A DNA stretch of 64,000 nucleotides from Cellulosimicrobium sp. ES-005 (GTDB lineage: Bacteria; Actinomycetota; Actinomycetes; Actinomycetales; Cellulomonadaceae), in contig NZ_CP159290.1 in assembly GCF_040448685.1 (NCBI RefSeq), positions 3,720,001-3,784,000 of the forward strand, in the 5' to 3' direction. The translations under genes were made by a program, and so were the position numbers. This document shows, piece by piece, positions 40,798 to 50,528 of the stretch; position 1 is the stretch's first letter, and each line of letters starts with the position of its first letter. The notes under the pieces are model-generated. The model was given only the letters and a program-made list of their open reading frames with translations. It ran no database searches and had not been told where the DNA came from.

Positions 40798-42309
40798 GTG
40801 ACTTCCTTTGCCGACTTCGGCCTGCCCACCCCCGTCGTGCGCGAGCTCTCGCGCCAGGGCATCGACTCCCCGTTCCCCATCCAGACCGCCACGCTGCCCG
40901 ACTCGCTGAAGGGCCGTGACGTCCTCGGCCGCGGCCGCACGGGCTCCGGCAAGACCCTCGCGTTCTCGCTGCCGACCGTCTCGCGCCTGTCGTGGGCCAA
41001 GTCGTCGCGCCAGCCGCGTCGCCCCCGCGCGCTCGTGCTGTGCCCGACGCGCGAGCTCGCCAACCAGATCAACGCCACGATGGAGCCGGTCGCGAAGGCG
41101 CTCGGCCTCGTGACGACGACGATCTTCGGCGGCGTCGCGCAGTCGCGCCAGGTCGCCGCGCTCGACAAGGGCGTGGACATCGTCATCGCGTGCCCCGGCC
41201 GCCTCGAGGACCTCCTCAACCAGCGCCTGCTCACGCTCGACGGCGTCGAGATCACGGTGCTCGACGAGGCCGACCACATGGCCGACCTCGGGTTCCTGCC
41301 CGGCGTGAAGCGCATCATGGACAAGACGCCGAAGCAGGGTCAGCGCATGCTGTTCTCCGCGACGCTCGACAACGGCGTGGACCAGCTCGTCAAGCGCTAC
41401 CTCAGCAACCCGGTGCGCCACTCGGTGGACGACGCCGCGGCGGCGCCCCCGCAGATGACGCACCACATCCTCGCGGTGCGCGACGCGGACGCGAAGAAGC
41501 AGATCGTGCACGAGCTCGCGTCCGGCACGGGCCGCCGCGTGCTGTTCATGCGCACCAAGCACCAGGCGAAGAAGCTCGCGAAGCAGCTCACCGCGAACGG
41601 CGTCCCGGCCGTCGACCTGCACGGCAACCTCGGCCAGGGCGCGCGCGAGCGCAACCTCGAGGCGTTCTCGTCGGGCGCGGTCAAGGTGCTCGTCGCGACG
41701 GACATCGCGGCGCGCGGCATCCACGTCGACGACGTCGAGCTCGTCGTGCACGTCGACCCGCCGGCCGAGCACAAGGCGTACCTGCACCGCTCGGGCCGCA
41801 CCGCGCGCGCCGGGTCGGAGGGCGTCGTCGTCACCGTCATGCTCCCGGAGCAGCGCGGCGACGTGCGCGACCTCACGCGCAAGGCGAAGATCACCGCCCA
41901 GCCGAAGCCGGTCGCGCCCGGCGACGCGACGATCAAGGGCCTCGTCGGCGAGGTCGCGGAGTACGTGCGCCCGGCGGACATCACGCCGCCGCAGACGCAG
42001 GCGAAGCGCGGCACCACGTCCACCAACGGCGGGTCGCGCGCGTCGCGCCGCAACCGCGGCAGCCAGGGCGGCGGCCGTCCCGCGGCCCAGGGCGCCGGTC
42101 AGGGCACGACGACGCAGCGCGGCCAGGGCGGCCAGCGCGCGTCGGGTGCGGGTCGCCCCGAGGGCGGCGGCCGGGACGGACGCGGCGCCTCGGGCACCGG
42201 GAACGGCTCGACGGGCCAGTCCGCAGGTCGCCGCCGCGGCGGCCGCGGCCGCGCGCAGCGCCCGGCCGGCGGCTCGAGCACCGTCTACTCGACGTCCAGC
42301 CCGCGCTGA
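40798..42309 (+). CDS. DEAD-box RNA helicase
   Basis: ATP-dependent RNA helicase of 503 residues from GTG 40798. Motifs in order: Q-motif ([11 protein letters not shown]...PFPIQ), I GRTGSGKT (residues ~42-49), Ia [34 protein letters not shown], then the second RecA domain with [14 protein letters not shown] and [12 protein letters not shown] near 340. The last ~140 residues are Gly/Arg/Gln-rich, a disordered RNA-binding tail similar to other actinobacterial RhlE/DeaD-type helicases. It is likely to act in RNA decay or ribosome assembly. A 25-bp-stem hairpin terminator follows. Confidence 0.93.
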   Translation: MTSFADFGLPTPVVRELSRQGIDSPFPIQTATLPDSLKGRDVLGRGRTGSGKTLAFSLPTVSRLSWAKSSRQPRRPRALVLCPTRELANQINATMEPVAKALGLVTTTIFGGVAQSRQVAALDKGVDIVIACPGRLEDLLNQRLLTLDGVEITVLDEADHMADLGFLPGVKRIMDKTPKQGQRMLFSATLDNGVDQLVKRYLSNPVRHSVDDAAAAPPQMTHHILAVRDADAKKQIVHELASGTGRRVLFMRTKHQAKKLAKQLTANGVPAVDLHGNLGQGARERNLEAFSSGAVKVLVATDIAARGIHVDDVELVVHVDPPAEHKAYLHRSGRTARAGSEGVVVTVMLPEQRGDVRDLTRKAKITAQPKPVAPGDATIKGLVGEVAEYVRPADITPPQTQAKRGTTSTNGGSRASRRNRGSQGGGRPAAQGAGQGTTTQRGQGGQRASGAGRPEGGGRDGRGASGTGNGSTGQSAGRRRGGRGRAQRPAGGSSTVYSTSSPR

Positions 42310-42326
42310 CTCGTCGCCCACCCGGT

Positions 42327-42384
42327 TGTGGGCATGAGATGGGCCCGGTCTTCTCGTCGAGACCGGGCCCATCTCATGCCCACA
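42327..42384. terminator. 25-bp perfect hairpin after helicase gene
   Basis: Arms 42327-42351 and 42360-42384 are perfectly complementary (start TGTGGGCATGAGATGGGCCC), with an 8-base loop. It sits 18 bp after the helicase stop and before msrB. Confidence 0.85.
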
Positions 42385-42446
42385 GCGGTGGGGGAAGGCG
42401 GGAACACGGGGGCGGGGCGCGCGGTTGGGATGGTCGGAGGTGGATC

Positions 42447-42875
42447 ATGACCAGCCAGACCCACGAGAACCAGCCCTACGAGGTCGTCAAGACCGACGAC
42501 GAGTGGCGCGCCGAGCTGTCACCGCAGGAGTTCGCCGTGCTGCGGCAGGCGGGGACGGAGCGCGCCTGGACGGGCGAGCTGCTCGACGAGAAGCGCGTCG
42601 GCGTCTACGCGTGTCGGGCGTGCGGCAACGAGCTGTTCCGGTCGGACACCAAGTTCGACTCGCACTGCGGGTGGCCGAGCTTCTTCAGCCCGCTCGCGGG
42701 AGACCGCGTCGAGCTCCTCACCGACCGCAGCCTCGGCATGGTGCGCACGGAGGTGCGCTGCGCGCGCTGCGGGTCGCACCTGGGCCACGTGTTCGACGAC
42801 GCGCCCCAGACCCCGACGGGTGACCGGTTCTGCATGAACTCGGTCAGCCTGACCTTCCAGGCCGCGTCGGAGTAG
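42447..42875 (+). CDS. msrB: peptide-methionine (R)-S-oxide reductase
   Basis: Methionine sulfoxide reductase B, 142 residues, repairing oxidised methionine in proteins. The two zinc CxxC pairs are CRACG (near 53-57) and [16 protein letters not shown]. The core [12 protein letters not shown] and the catalytic-Cys motif [13 protein letters not shown] near the C-terminus are intact. ATG 42447 is preceded by GGAGGTGG as RBS. The last 32 bp overlap the convergent DUF2809-like gene. Confidence 0.95.
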   Translation: MTSQTHENQPYEVVKTDDEWRAELSPQEFAVLRQAGTERAWTGELLDEKRVGVYACRACGNELFRSDTKFDSHCGWPSFFSPLAGDRVELLTDRSLGMVRTEVRCARCGSHLGHVFDDAPQTPTGDRFCMNSVSLTFQAASE

Positions 42876-43308
42876 CCGACCGGGCGCCGGCCCCCGTGTC
42901 GACCGCGCACGCGAGGCCGACGCCCACCAGATAGCAGACCAGGTCCCGCACCGCGAACGTGCTGCCCAGCAGCCACGCCGCGGGCGGGACCGCGTCGTTC
43001 ACGGCCGCGGCCAGGCCCGTCGCCTGCAGCGCCTCGACCGCCCAGCACCAGCCGAGCGCGACGGCGCCCGCGACGACGGGGCGGACGCGCGCGAGGACCA
43101 GGACCACCAGGACGTACGTCGCGACGGCGTACAGGACGTCACCGCCGACGTCCCCCCACGGGTCGGGCACGCGCGTCGCGACGACGAGCCCCGCGAGCAC
43201 GACCAGCCCGAGGACGAGGGCGACGAGGATCCGACGCCGTCGCCGAGGCCCTGAGATCGCGGGCGCGACGAGGCCGCGGGCCGGACGGTCGCCGTCGGGC
43301 ACGGTCAC
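42844..43308 (-). CDS. DUF2809 family membrane protein
   Basis: A 154-residue membrane protein from GTG 43308, 19 bp after the stop of the MarR gene. Four helices can be seen, including [20 protein letters not shown] and [20 protein letters not shown]. The conserved [11 protein letters not shown] and [18 protein letters not shown] fit DUF2809, a family resembling VanZ in topology and without a known function. The tail is low-complexity and overlaps the end of msrB. Confidence 0.7.
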   Translation of the reverse strand: MTVPDGDRPARGLVAPAISGPRRRRRILVALVLGLVVLAGLVVATRVPDPWGDVGGDVLYAVATYVLVVLVLARVRPVVAGAVALGWCWAVEALQATGLAAAVNDAVPPAAWLLGSTFAVRDLVCYLVGVGLACAVDTGAGARSATPTRPGRSG

Positions 43309-43327
43309 GCCGCGGGGGTGCGAGCCG

Positions 43328-43831
43328 TCACCGGTTCGCGGACCAGCGCACGACGTCCTCGGAGTAGCGGTGCAGGAGCGACGCGAGCGTCGCGACGTCG
43401 CGCCGGTCCCACCCCTCCAGCGCCTCGGTGATCGAGGTGACCCGACCGCTGTGCGCGGCGTGGAGCCGCGTCTCGCCGTCGGGCGTGAGGGTGATGAGCT
43501 GTCCGCGCGAGTCGTCGGGGTCGACCTCGCGCGCGACGAGGCCCAGGGCGTGGAGCCGGCTGAGCTGGCGCGAGATCGTCGCCCGCCCGACGCCGAAGTG
43601 CGCGGCGAGCTCCGAGCCGCGGACGCCCGGGTGGTCGGCGATGTGCGCGAGCAGCGGGTAGGCGCTGGCCTCCAGGTCCGGGTGGATCCGGCGTGCCATG
43701 GCGGTCGCGGCCGCCCCGCCGCGGCGCAGGAGGACCCGCAGCTCACGTTCGAGGTCGACGTACGCGACGTCCGGCTCTGCGCCGCGCGTGGCGTCGGGAA
43801 CGGTGCGGGTGGGAGCGGTCTCGGCGGGCAC
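43328..43831 (-). CDS. MarR-family transcriptional regulator
   Basis: A 167-residue winged-helix repressor-type protein from GTG 43831. The DNA-binding core is GSELAAHFGVGRATISRQLS then RLHALGLVAREVDPDDSRGQ (wing with the conserved D-R). It heads a two-gene operon with the DUF2809 gene. It lies downstream of the DHA2 exporter gene but a hairpin separates them. The inducer and targets are unknown. Confidence 0.82.
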   Translation of the reverse strand: MPAETAPTRTVPDATRGAEPDVAYVDLERELRVLLRRGGAAATAMARRIHPDLEASAYPLLAHIADHPGVRGSELAAHFGVGRATISRQLSRLHALGLVAREVDPDDSRGQLITLTPDGETRLHAAHSGRVTSITEALEGWDRRDVATLASLLHRYSEDVVRWSANR

Positions 43832-43913
43832 ACGCCCATCATGACGCCCGGGACGGCAAACGGTCACGCCCGTCCGAAAACCTCACCCGCTGGACGGCCG
43901 ACCAACACGCCGA

Positions 43914-43965
43914 GTGCAGGAAATATGCGGCCCCGAACCGATTCGAGACCGCATATTCCCTGCAC
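43914..43965. terminator. hairpin after exporter gene
   Basis: GTGCAGGAAATATGCGG pairs with CCGCATATTCCCTGCAC in 16 of 17 positions. It lies between the stop of the DHA2 exporter gene and the MarR gene, both on the minus strand. Confidence 0.7.
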
Positions 43966-43982
43966 CCAGCGTGCGGGGTGGG

Positions 43983-45692
43983 TCAGCGGGACGAGCGGGC
44001 CGTCCGCTCGTCGTCGACCACGCCCGCCGGCTCGAACGCCTCGAGGAGGGTGGACTCCGTCTCCTCGGTGAGGGTCACGCGGTCCGGGGTCGCGTCGACC
44101 GGGGACTCGCTGCCGGCGAGCGCCGCCTCCTTCTCGAGGCGCTCCTGCAGGCCGGTCTTGGTCCCGAGCGGCACCTCCTTGAGGAACGCCACGGCGATCA
44201 GCGCGATCAGCGCGAGCGGCACCGCGACGAGGAAGATCTCGGCGATCCCGTCGCCGTAGGACTTCTCGACGAGGTCCTTGATCGGCGCCGGCAGGGTCGA
44301 GACGTCGGGCACGGCGTTGCCGCCGCCCATCGAGTCGGCCGGGATGCCGAGCTTGGTCAGGCCGTCCTGGATCGACGTCGTGACCTTGGTCGCGAGCACC
44401 GCGCCGAGCACGGACACGCCGATCGCGCCGCCGAGGCTGCGGAAGAACGCGACCGTCGAGGTGCCGGCGCCCATCTCGTCGACGTCGAGCGTGTTCTGCA
44501 CGGCCAGCACGAGGTTCTGCATGAGCATGCCCATGCTGACGCCGAGGAAGAACAGGTAGACGCTGATGAGCGTGAAGCTCGTGTGGTAGTCGATCGTCGA
44601 CAGGGCGAACAGCGACGCCACGAGGACCGCGCCACCCGTGACCATGAAGGCCTTGTAGCGGCCGTACCGCGTGATGAGCTGGCCGAACAGGGTCGACGCG
44701 ACGAACGTGCCGATGATCATCGGGACCGTCAGGAGACCCGACTCGGTCGGCGTCTTGCCGCGCGCCACCTGCATGTACTGGCTGAGGAACACGGCGGTGC
44801 CGAACATCGCGACGCCGACCGCGACCGAGGCGACGACCGCGAGGACGAACGTGCGGTTCTTGAAGAGGTGCAGCGGGATGAGGGGCTCGGGGGTCACGCG
44901 CTCGACGAGCACGGCACCGACGAGCGCGAGGACCGCGCCGCCGACCATGGCGAAGGTCTGCCACGAGAGCCACTCGAAGTTCTGCCCGGCGAACGTCACC
45001 CACAGCAGGAGCGAGGACACGCCGGCGCTGATGAGGATCGCGCCCCAGTAGTCGATCCGGACGACGCGGCGCGCGACCTTCGGCAGGTGCAGCGTGCGCT
45101 GGAGCACGATGATCGCGGCGATCGCGAACGGCAGGCCGACGAAGAAGTTGAGGCGCCAGCTCACGGCGTCGGTGAGGACGCCGCCCAGGAGCGGTCCGCC
45201 GATCTGGCTCACGGCCATGATGCCGCCCATGAGGCCCATGAACTTGCCGCGCTCGCGCGGCGAGATGATGTCCGTGATGAGCACGGTGGCGAGGGCCATG
45301 AGGCCGCCCGCGCCGATGCCCTGGAAGGCGCGGAGCGCGATGAGCGTCCCGACGTTCTGCGACAGGCCCGCGAGCGCGGAGGACACGACCGCGACGACGA
45401 GCGCGACCTGGATGAGGACCTTGCGGTTGGTGAGGTCGGCGAGCTTGCCCCAGATCGGGGTGGAGATCGTCATGGCGAGCAGGGTCGACGTGACGACCCA
45501 GGTGTAGGACGACTGCGAGCCGTCGAGGTCGCTGACGATCTTGGGGAGCGAGCTGGAGACGATCGAGCTCGCGAGGATCGCGACGAACATGCCGAGGAGG
45601 ATCCCGGAGAGGGACTCCATGACCTCGCGACGGGTCATGGACGACTCGACGCCGCCGGGCGGGGCGGTGCGTTCTGGGGTGGTGCTGGTCAT
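43983..45692 (-). CDS. DHA2-family (14-TMS) MFS drug exporter
   Basis: Proton-driven multidrug exporter of the EmrB/QacA type, 569 residues from ATG 45692, with about 14 transmembrane helices. Family motifs include PKIVSDLDGSQSSYTWVVTS near the first helix, WGKLADLTNRKVLIQVALV (motif A), ALRAFQGIGAGGLMALATVL (motif B) and GGPLLGGVLTDAVSWRLNFF (motif C region). A charged C-terminal tail follows. It is the second gene after a MarR repressor gene (151-bp gap), the usual layout for inducible drug efflux. The drug is unknown. Confidence 0.88.
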   Translation of the reverse strand: MTSTTPERTAPPGGVESSMTRREVMESLSGILLGMFVAILASSIVSSSLPKIVSDLDGSQSSYTWVVTSTLLAMTISTPIWGKLADLTNRKVLIQVALVVAVVSSALAGLSQNVGTLIALRAFQGIGAGGLMALATVLITDIISPRERGKFMGLMGGIMAVSQIGGPLLGGVLTDAVSWRLNFFVGLPFAIAAIIVLQRTLHLPKVARRVVRIDYWGAILISAGVSSLLLWVTFAGQNFEWLSWQTFAMVGGAVLALVGAVLVERVTPEPLIPLHLFKNRTFVLAVVASVAVGVAMFGTAVFLSQYMQVARGKTPTESGLLTVPMIIGTFVASTLFGQLITRYGRYKAFMVTGGAVLVASLFALSTIDYHTSFTLISVYLFFLGVSMGMLMQNLVLAVQNTLDVDEMGAGTSTVAFFRSLGGAIGVSVLGAVLATKVTTSIQDGLTKLGIPADSMGGGNAVPDVSTLPAPIKDLVEKSYGDGIAEIFLVAVPLALIALIAVAFLKEVPLGTKTGLQERLEKEAALAGSESPVDATPDRVTLTEETESTLLEAFEPAGVVDDERTARSSR

Positions 45693-45843
45693 GAGGCGCT
45701 GAGGTTCCTTGCTCACGGGGCCGTGTCGGAGGGCCGGCGTGTCGTGGGGCGGTGTCAGGTGGTCTGGTGGCCGGTCCGCGCGGCGGCGCGGTCGGCGGTC
45801 GGGGGACGTGCCCGACGGCGGTGGTGCCGCCGGGCGTCGTCGG

Positions 45844-46347
45844 TCACCCGGTCGTGCGGGGTGCGCCGTGGCCGGCGACGACCGCGGAGGCCACACGCTC
45901 GATCTGGCGCGTGGCCTCGACGATCTCCTCGTCGCGCCACTCGGCGAACGTCGTGGCGGCGAGGGAGTCGATGTGCTCGTACGCCCGCAGGACGAGCCCG
46001 CGCCCCGCGTCGGTGAGCTCGACGGTCCGGGCGCGCCGGTCGTCGTCGTCCACCGTGCGGCGGACGAGGCCCTCGTCGACCAGGTGGCTCACCTGGCGGC
46101 TGGCCACGGAGAGGTCGACGCGGAGCTTCGCGGCGATGTCCCCGAGCTGGACGGGACCGCACCGCTGGAGCATGCGGAGCAGGCCGAACGACGAACGCGG
46201 GATGTCGAGGTCGCGCGCGATGCGGACGGCCGACTCGCGCTGGGCGCGGGCCAGCTCGTCGAGCGCGCGGATGAGGCCCGCCGCGGGGGACGGGTCGGGT
46301 GCGAGCTCGGGGTCCGCGGTGGTCGCGGCGGGGGTGATGACGGGCAC
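45844..46347 (-). CDS. MarR-family repressor of the exporter operon
   Basis: A 167-residue MarR protein. The GTG at 46347 is chosen because AAGGAG lies five bases upstream; other in-frame starts reach 46401 but would run through the operators. The HTH core is VQLGDIAAKLRVDLSVASRQ then VSHLVDEGLVRRTVDDDDRR (wing). It lies upstream of the DHA2 exporter on the same strand. Two palindromic boxes just upstream of its start suggest autoregulation and control of the exporter. Confidence 0.85.
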   Translation of the reverse strand: MPVITPAATTADPELAPDPSPAAGLIRALDELARAQRESAVRIARDLDIPRSSFGLLRMLQRCGPVQLGDIAAKLRVDLSVASRQVSHLVDEGLVRRTVDDDDRRARTVELTDAGRGLVLRAYEHIDSLAATTFAEWRDEEIVEATRQIERVASAVVAGHGAPRTTG

Positions 46348-46360
46348 GGGCACTCCTTGG

Positions 46361-46402
46361 TTGCTGCAGGCAAGCATACTCCTCGCAGTTGCTTTCAGCA
46401 AC
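46361..46402. promoter_or_regulatory. two palindromic MarR-type operators
   Basis: TTGCTGCAGGCAA (46361-46373) and GTTGCTTTCAGCAAC (46388-46402) share the half-site TTGC. The second is a perfect 6-3-6 palindrome. Both lie between 14 and 55 bp upstream of the MarR start, where a dimer would block the promoter. Confidence 0.6.
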
Positions 46403-46452
46403 CATTGTGCGGAGCAAGGAATTCCCGACCGGGCTCACAGGACCCGGACACG

Positions 46453-46512
46453 GCCGAACCCGGGGTCGCTCCTCAGGTGGCGGACGCCGTGGGGAGCGAC
46501 CCCGGGTTCGGC
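46453..46512. terminator. 20-bp perfect hairpin after sugar-porter gene
   Basis: GCCGAACCCGGGGTCGCTCC (46453-46472) is perfectly complementary to 46493-46512, with a 20-base loop. It lies 7 bp after the sugar-porter stop. Confidence 0.8.
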
Positions 46513-46519
46513 AGGAGGG

Positions 46520-47974
46520 CTAGTGCGCCGTGCGGCCTACGCGTTCGTCGCCCATGTCCTCGAGCTCGACACCCTTCGTCTCCGGGACCTTGCTGAAGAC
46601 GAAGACGAACGACAGCGCCGCGAAGACCGCGTACATGAGATAGGGGATCGAGGCACCGAACGCCGACAGCATCGGCGGGAACGTGAGGGTGATCGCGAAG
46701 TTCGCGAGCCACTGCGCCATGGCCGCGACGCCGAGCGCGGCCGCACGGATGCGGTTCGGGAACATCTCGCCGAGCAGCACCCAGACGAGCGGCCCCCACG
46801 ACGCCCCGAAGAACACGACGAACGCGTTCGCCGCGACCAGGGCGATGGGGCCCCACGGGTCGGGCAGGGTGATGTTGTCACCGGTCCCGCTCGACTGCGT
46901 GAAGGCGAGCGCCATGATGCCGAGCGACAGCGTCATGCCCGCCGAGCCGATGAGCAGGATCGGACGACGACCCACCTTGTCCACGAGCGCGATCGCGATG
47001 AACGTCACCGCGACGTTCGTCACCGACGTGATCGTCGAGACGAGGAACGACTGGCTCTCGTCGAACCCGACCGCCTGCCACAGCGTCGTCGAGTAGTAGA
47101 AGATCACGTTGATCCCGACGAACTGCTGGAACACCGACAGCAGGATGCCGACCCACACGATCGGCTTGAGCCCGAACGTCGAGCCCTTGAGCGTCCCCTC
47201 CTGGGCGTTCTTCTCGTCGACCGCGATCGAACGGTGGATCTGTGCGATGCGGTCGTCGACGTCCTCGTCCGGGCCCAGGACGGACTCCAGCACGGCGCGC
47301 GCCTCGTCGTCGCGACCCTTCGCCACCAGGTAGCGCGGCGACTCCGGGATGCGCATCGCGAGGATGCCGTACACGGCGGCCGGGATCACGCAGACGAGGA
47401 ACATCCACCGCCACGCCTCCCACCCGAACCACAGCTCGTTGGAGGCGCCGCCCGCCGTCTCGGCGAGGAGCTGGTCGGACAGCAGCGCCGCGAAGATGCC
47501 GACCGTGATCGCGAGCTGCTGCAGCGACCCCATGCGACCGCGCAGCCGCGCCGGCGCGATCTCCGCGATGTAGGCCGGGGCGATGACGGACGCGATGCCG
47601 ATGCCGACACCCGCCATGAAGCGCCAGATCGCGAGGTCGAACGCCGACCACGCGATCGCGGACAGGATCGAGGACGCGAAGAACAGGATCGCGCCGAACA
47701 CCATCACGCGCGTGCGGCCCCAGCGGTCGGCCAGCCGGCCGCCCGACCACGCGCCGAGCGCGCAGCCGAGGAGCGCGATCGCGACGACGAGCCCCGTGAC
47801 GGCCGAGTCGAGGTCGAACTGGCCCTCGATCGCGGCGACGGCCCCGTTGATGACCGAGCTGTCGAAGCCGAAGAGGAACCCGCCGACGGCGGCGGCGACG
47901 GCCAGACCGATCGCCTTCCGGTGCGCGCTGCGTGCGCTCACGGTCGCGTGACCTGCTGCGTCGCTGCTCGACAT
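46520..47974 (-). CDS. MFS sugar porter
   Basis: Sugar/H+ symporter family protein, 484 residues from ATG 47974, with 12 predicted helices. Signatures: FLFGFDSSVINGAVAAIEG in helix 1, GGRLADRWGRTRVMVFG, PESPRYLVAKGR after helix 6, QQFVGINVIFYYSTTLWQAV, VDKVGRRPILLIG and the final PETKG. This is the family of glucose, xylose and arabinose permeases; which sugar it carries is unknown. It is monocistronic. Confidence 0.9.
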   Translation of the reverse strand: MSSSDAAGHATVSARSAHRKAIGLAVAAAVGGFLFGFDSSVINGAVAAIEGQFDLDSAVTGLVVAIALLGCALGAWSGGRLADRWGRTRVMVFGAILFFASSILSAIAWSAFDLAIWRFMAGVGIGIASVIAPAYIAEIAPARLRGRMGSLQQLAITVGIFAALLSDQLLAETAGGASNELWFGWEAWRWMFLVCVIPAAVYGILAMRIPESPRYLVAKGRDDEARAVLESVLGPDEDVDDRIAQIHRSIAVDEKNAQEGTLKGSTFGLKPIVWVGILLSVFQQFVGINVIFYYSTTLWQAVGFDESQSFLVSTITSVTNVAVTFIAIALVDKVGRRPILLIGSAGMTLSLGIMALAFTQSSGTGDNITLPDPWGPIALVAANAFVVFFGASWGPLVWVLLGEMFPNRIRAAALGVAAMAQWLANFAITLTFPPMLSAFGASIPYLMYAVFAALSFVFVFSKVPETKGVELEDMGDERVGRTAH

Positions 47975-48155
47975 CTCGTCCTCCGCTCCGTCCCGGAGCC
48001 GGTCGAGGCCCCTCTCGTCACTGTAGGGCGGGGTGCTTTCGGCGGCGCGGCGAACGGGGGTGCCGCCTCGCCGGGGCCTCGGGTCGCTGGTCGTCCGCCA
48101 CGGCGGGGGTACCGGGACGGTGCGACCGGGCCCCCACCGGGTGGACACTGGGCGC

Positions 48156-48839
48156 GTGCCCGACGACGTCCCCGCCACCCCCGCAGACCGGCCCGACCCG
48201 GGTCGGGCAGACCGCACGCAACGACCCCGCCGCCCGGCGATGCTCGACCCCCGCGACGCCGACGAGCTCCCCGGCGAGCTCGACCCCGCGCTCCGCGACC
48301 AGGTCGCGCACACGACCGCGCACGCGATCGTCCACCGCGCGCGCGACACCGAGGACCCGGAGGTCGTCGAGCGCCTGGTCCACCTCGTGGAGACCGAGGG
48401 GCTCGACGTCGTCGCCGGCCTGTGGTCCGACGCCGCCCCGAACTCCCTGCCGGGCGCGCTCTGGCGGCTCTACGTGCTGCGCGAGTGGGTGCGCCGCGAC
48501 CCGCAGACGGTGACGCTGCGGTACCGCCTCGGGGTCGACGCCGCCCCCGTCCACGAGGCCATCGCCGGCGTCCCCCGACCACCCGGCCCCCAGGACGTGC
48601 GCGACCTCGTCGACGCCGTGCTCTCCGGCGTGTTCACCGGCGACCTCGCCGTCGCGCTCGAGCGGGCGGGGTCGTTCTGCCGCATCCTCGCGACCGGCGC
48701 CGCGTTCGACGCCGACGCGCGCGAGGTCGCCGACCCCGACGGCGCGCTCCGCACGACCCGCGGCGCCGGGTCGCTCCTCCGCACCGCCCAAGAGCTCGAG
48801 CACGCCGCCGAGCTCTGGCGCGCCGACCGCCTCGACTGA
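48156..48839 (+). CDS. hypothetical actinobacterial protein
   Basis: 227 residues from GTG 48156; a GACACT -10-like element six bases upstream favours this start over ATG 48240. The first ~28 residues are Pro/Asp/Arg-rich. The remainder is helical (LPGELDPALRDQVAHTTAHA and on) with LPGALWRLYVLREWVRRDPQ and a C-terminal helix bundle. I recognise it as a conserved protein type of cellulomonads but know no function for it. It is followed by the repeat region and homopolymer. Confidence 0.6.
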   Translation: MPDDVPATPADRPDPGRADRTQRPRRPAMLDPRDADELPGELDPALRDQVAHTTAHAIVHRARDTEDPEVVERLVHLVETEGLDVVAGLWSDAAPNSLPGALWRLYVLREWVRRDPQTVTLRYRLGVDAAPVHEAIAGVPRPPGPQDVRDLVDAVLSGVFTGDLAVALERAGSFCRILATGAAFDADAREVADPDGALRTTRGAGSLLRTAQELEHAAELWRADRLD

Positions 48840-48846
48840 ACTCCCG

Positions 48847-48909
48847 AGGGAAACCGCCGGTCGCGCGAGGTAGAGCCGTGGTTGGCCGAGGTGGAGCCGT
48901 GGTTCTTGT
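48847..48909. repeat. 21-bp tandem repeat, second locus (three units)
   Basis: Units at 48847-48867 (degenerate), 48868-48888 and 48889-48909 of the family with core AGGTAGAGCCGTGGTT. Orientation is the same as at 16078 and opposite to 49221-49366. It starts eight bases after the stop of the hypothetical gene. Confidence 0.75.
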
Positions 48910-48936
48910 GTTCGACGGCGTGTGGTTGCCCTGGGT

Positions 48937-49018
<82 letters not shown>

Positions 49019-49220
49019 ACGACGCGGCACCACCACCCACCCCGCCCGGCGTCGTCTCGCCATGGTCAGTCCTCACCCGGGCGACGGCCCGCGGTGGTCG
49101 TTCACGTCTTGCCGTGCGGGCCGGTCGTCGTTGCGTTCGCTGTTCCGCTGTCCGACGGAGTCTCGATGTTGCCCCCGGCGTGTCGAGAAGGCGGTCGGGT
49201 CGCGGGCCGTCGTCGTGGGT

Positions 49221-49366
49221 CGTGACCACGGGTTCTACCTCGGCCGACCGCGGCGCTACTTCGCGTGACCACGGTTCTACCTCGGCCGACCGCGGCGCTA
49301 CTTCGCGTGACCATGGCTCTACCTCGGCCGACCAGGGCTCTACCTCGCGCGACCAGGGGACTATCT
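49221..49366. repeat. 21-bp tandem repeat array, third locus (seven units)
   Basis: Seven adjoining units beginning at about 49221, 49241, 49262, 49283, 49304, 49325 and 49346. Units alternate between CGTGACCACGGTTCTACCT-type and CGGCCGACCGCGGCGCTACT-type, then become uniform. The consensus is the reverse complement of the 16078 array. Apart from these repeats the stretch 48840-49902 has no gene that I can support; a PHO-box-like triple lies near its end. Confidence 0.85.
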
Positions 49367-49764
49367 CCGGGGGGCGGGGGTCTGCTTCGGCTGGCTGGGC
49401 GGAGGGTGCGGGGTGCGGGGGTGGTGCGCACGTCGGGGGGTGGGGTTCTCGCGGAGCGCGAACACGGGGTCGGCGAGGTACCTCGGGGGGCGGTCGGCAC
49501 GTACGATGGTTCACGACGCCGGGCCGCGGTAGCCCCGGGCTCCACACTCAGCCGCTACGAGCGGCCACGCGCCGAGAGGCGCTCCCGGTCCGGCGTCGCC
49601 AACTTCTCCCGCCTTCCCCGCCCGCTGCGCCCGCGTCGTCGCGCACGGGACGGGTGGTCGCCCCGGCGAGGACGCCGGGCGCGGGCTGCGGGTGTCCTGA
49701 GGATCCGGGACCTTCGCCCCGACGATTCCAGCATCGCGCCGTGCGTCGGATACATTTGACGAGA

Positions 49765-49797
49765 GTTCGACGTGCGTTCATCCAGAGATCATCCGAC
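49765..49797 (+). promoter_or_regulatory. PHO-box-like triple 11-bp direct repeat
   Basis: GTTCGACGTGC, GTTCATCCAGA and GATCATCCGAC follow each other without gaps at 49765, 49776 and 49787. The 11-nt period and GTTCA-like starts match PhoP-binding PHO boxes of Streptomyces. It lies ~105 bp upstream of the DUF47-PiT operon, consistent with phosphate-starvation control. Confidence 0.6.
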
Positions 49798-49902
49798 CCG
49801 AGATCGTGACCACCCCGGCTGACCGGCCCCGTCCGGCGGCCGAGCGGCCCCCGTGGCCGACGCCAGCTCAGCCCCTACCCCGCGTCCCTTCCGGAGCCTC
49901 CC

Positions 49903-50523
49903 GTGCGCCTGCGCCTGACACCGCGCGACACCTCGTTCTTCGACCTTCTCGCCGCCTCGGCGCAGCACCTGGTCACAGGGTCCACGCTCCTGGCGGAGCT
50001 GCTGGGCGCGGACCGCCCGACGCGCAAGCAGCTCGCGAAGCAGCTCAGCGAGACGGAGCACCTCGCGGACGACGCGACGCACTCGATCATGCGGCGGCTC
50101 AACCAGACGTTCGTCACCCCGTTCGACCGGGACGACATCTACGCCCTCGCGTCGGCGCTCGACGACTGCATGGACTTCATGGAGGAGGCGGCCGACCTCA
50201 TCGTCCTCTACAAGGTGGACGAGCTCCCGGCCCGCGTGTCCGAGCAGGTCCAGGTGCTCCAGCGCGCGTCGGAGCTCACGGCCGAGGCGATGCCGCGCCT
50301 GCGCTCCATGGACGACCTCCCCGAGTACTGGGTCGAGGTCAACCGTCTGGAGAACCAGGCGGACAAGGTCCACCGCAAGCTGCTCGCCGAGCTGTTCGAC
50401 GACGTGTCCGACCCGGTCCTCCTCATGAAGCTCAAGGAGATCGTCGAGGTCCTCGAGCAGGCGGCCGACGCCTTCGAGAAGGTCGCGAACACGGTCGAGA
50501 CCATCGCGCTCAAGGAGTCCTGA
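49903..50523 (+). CDS. DUF47 (PhoU-like) protein, PiT accessory
   Basis: A 206-residue helical protein of the DUF47/PitR group, structurally like PhoU. Typical stretches are RDTSFFDLLAASAQHLVTGS, TEHLADDATHSIMRRLNQTF then VTPFDRDDIYALASALDDCM, and the C-terminal EIVEVLEQAADAFEKVANTV. These proteins are encoded next to PiT transporters and are thought to regulate them. GTG start at 49903, five bases before the PiT start after the stop, so the two form an operon behind the PHO-box-like site. Confidence 0.88.
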   Translation: MRLRLTPRDTSFFDLLAASAQHLVTGSTLLAELLGADRPTRKQLAKQLSETEHLADDATHSIMRRLNQTFVTPFDRDDIYALASALDDCMDFMEEAADLIVLYKVDELPARVSEQVQVLQRASELTAEAMPRLRSMDDLPEYWVEVNRLENQADKVHRKLLAELFDDVSDPVLLMKLKEIVEVLEQAADAFEKVANTVETIALKES

Positions 50524-50528
50524 GCCCC

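Noticed and set aside
42327-42384. Terminal inverted repeats of an insertion sequence
   Set aside because: The arms are separated by only a few bases with no transposase or target duplication; hairpin terminator fits better.
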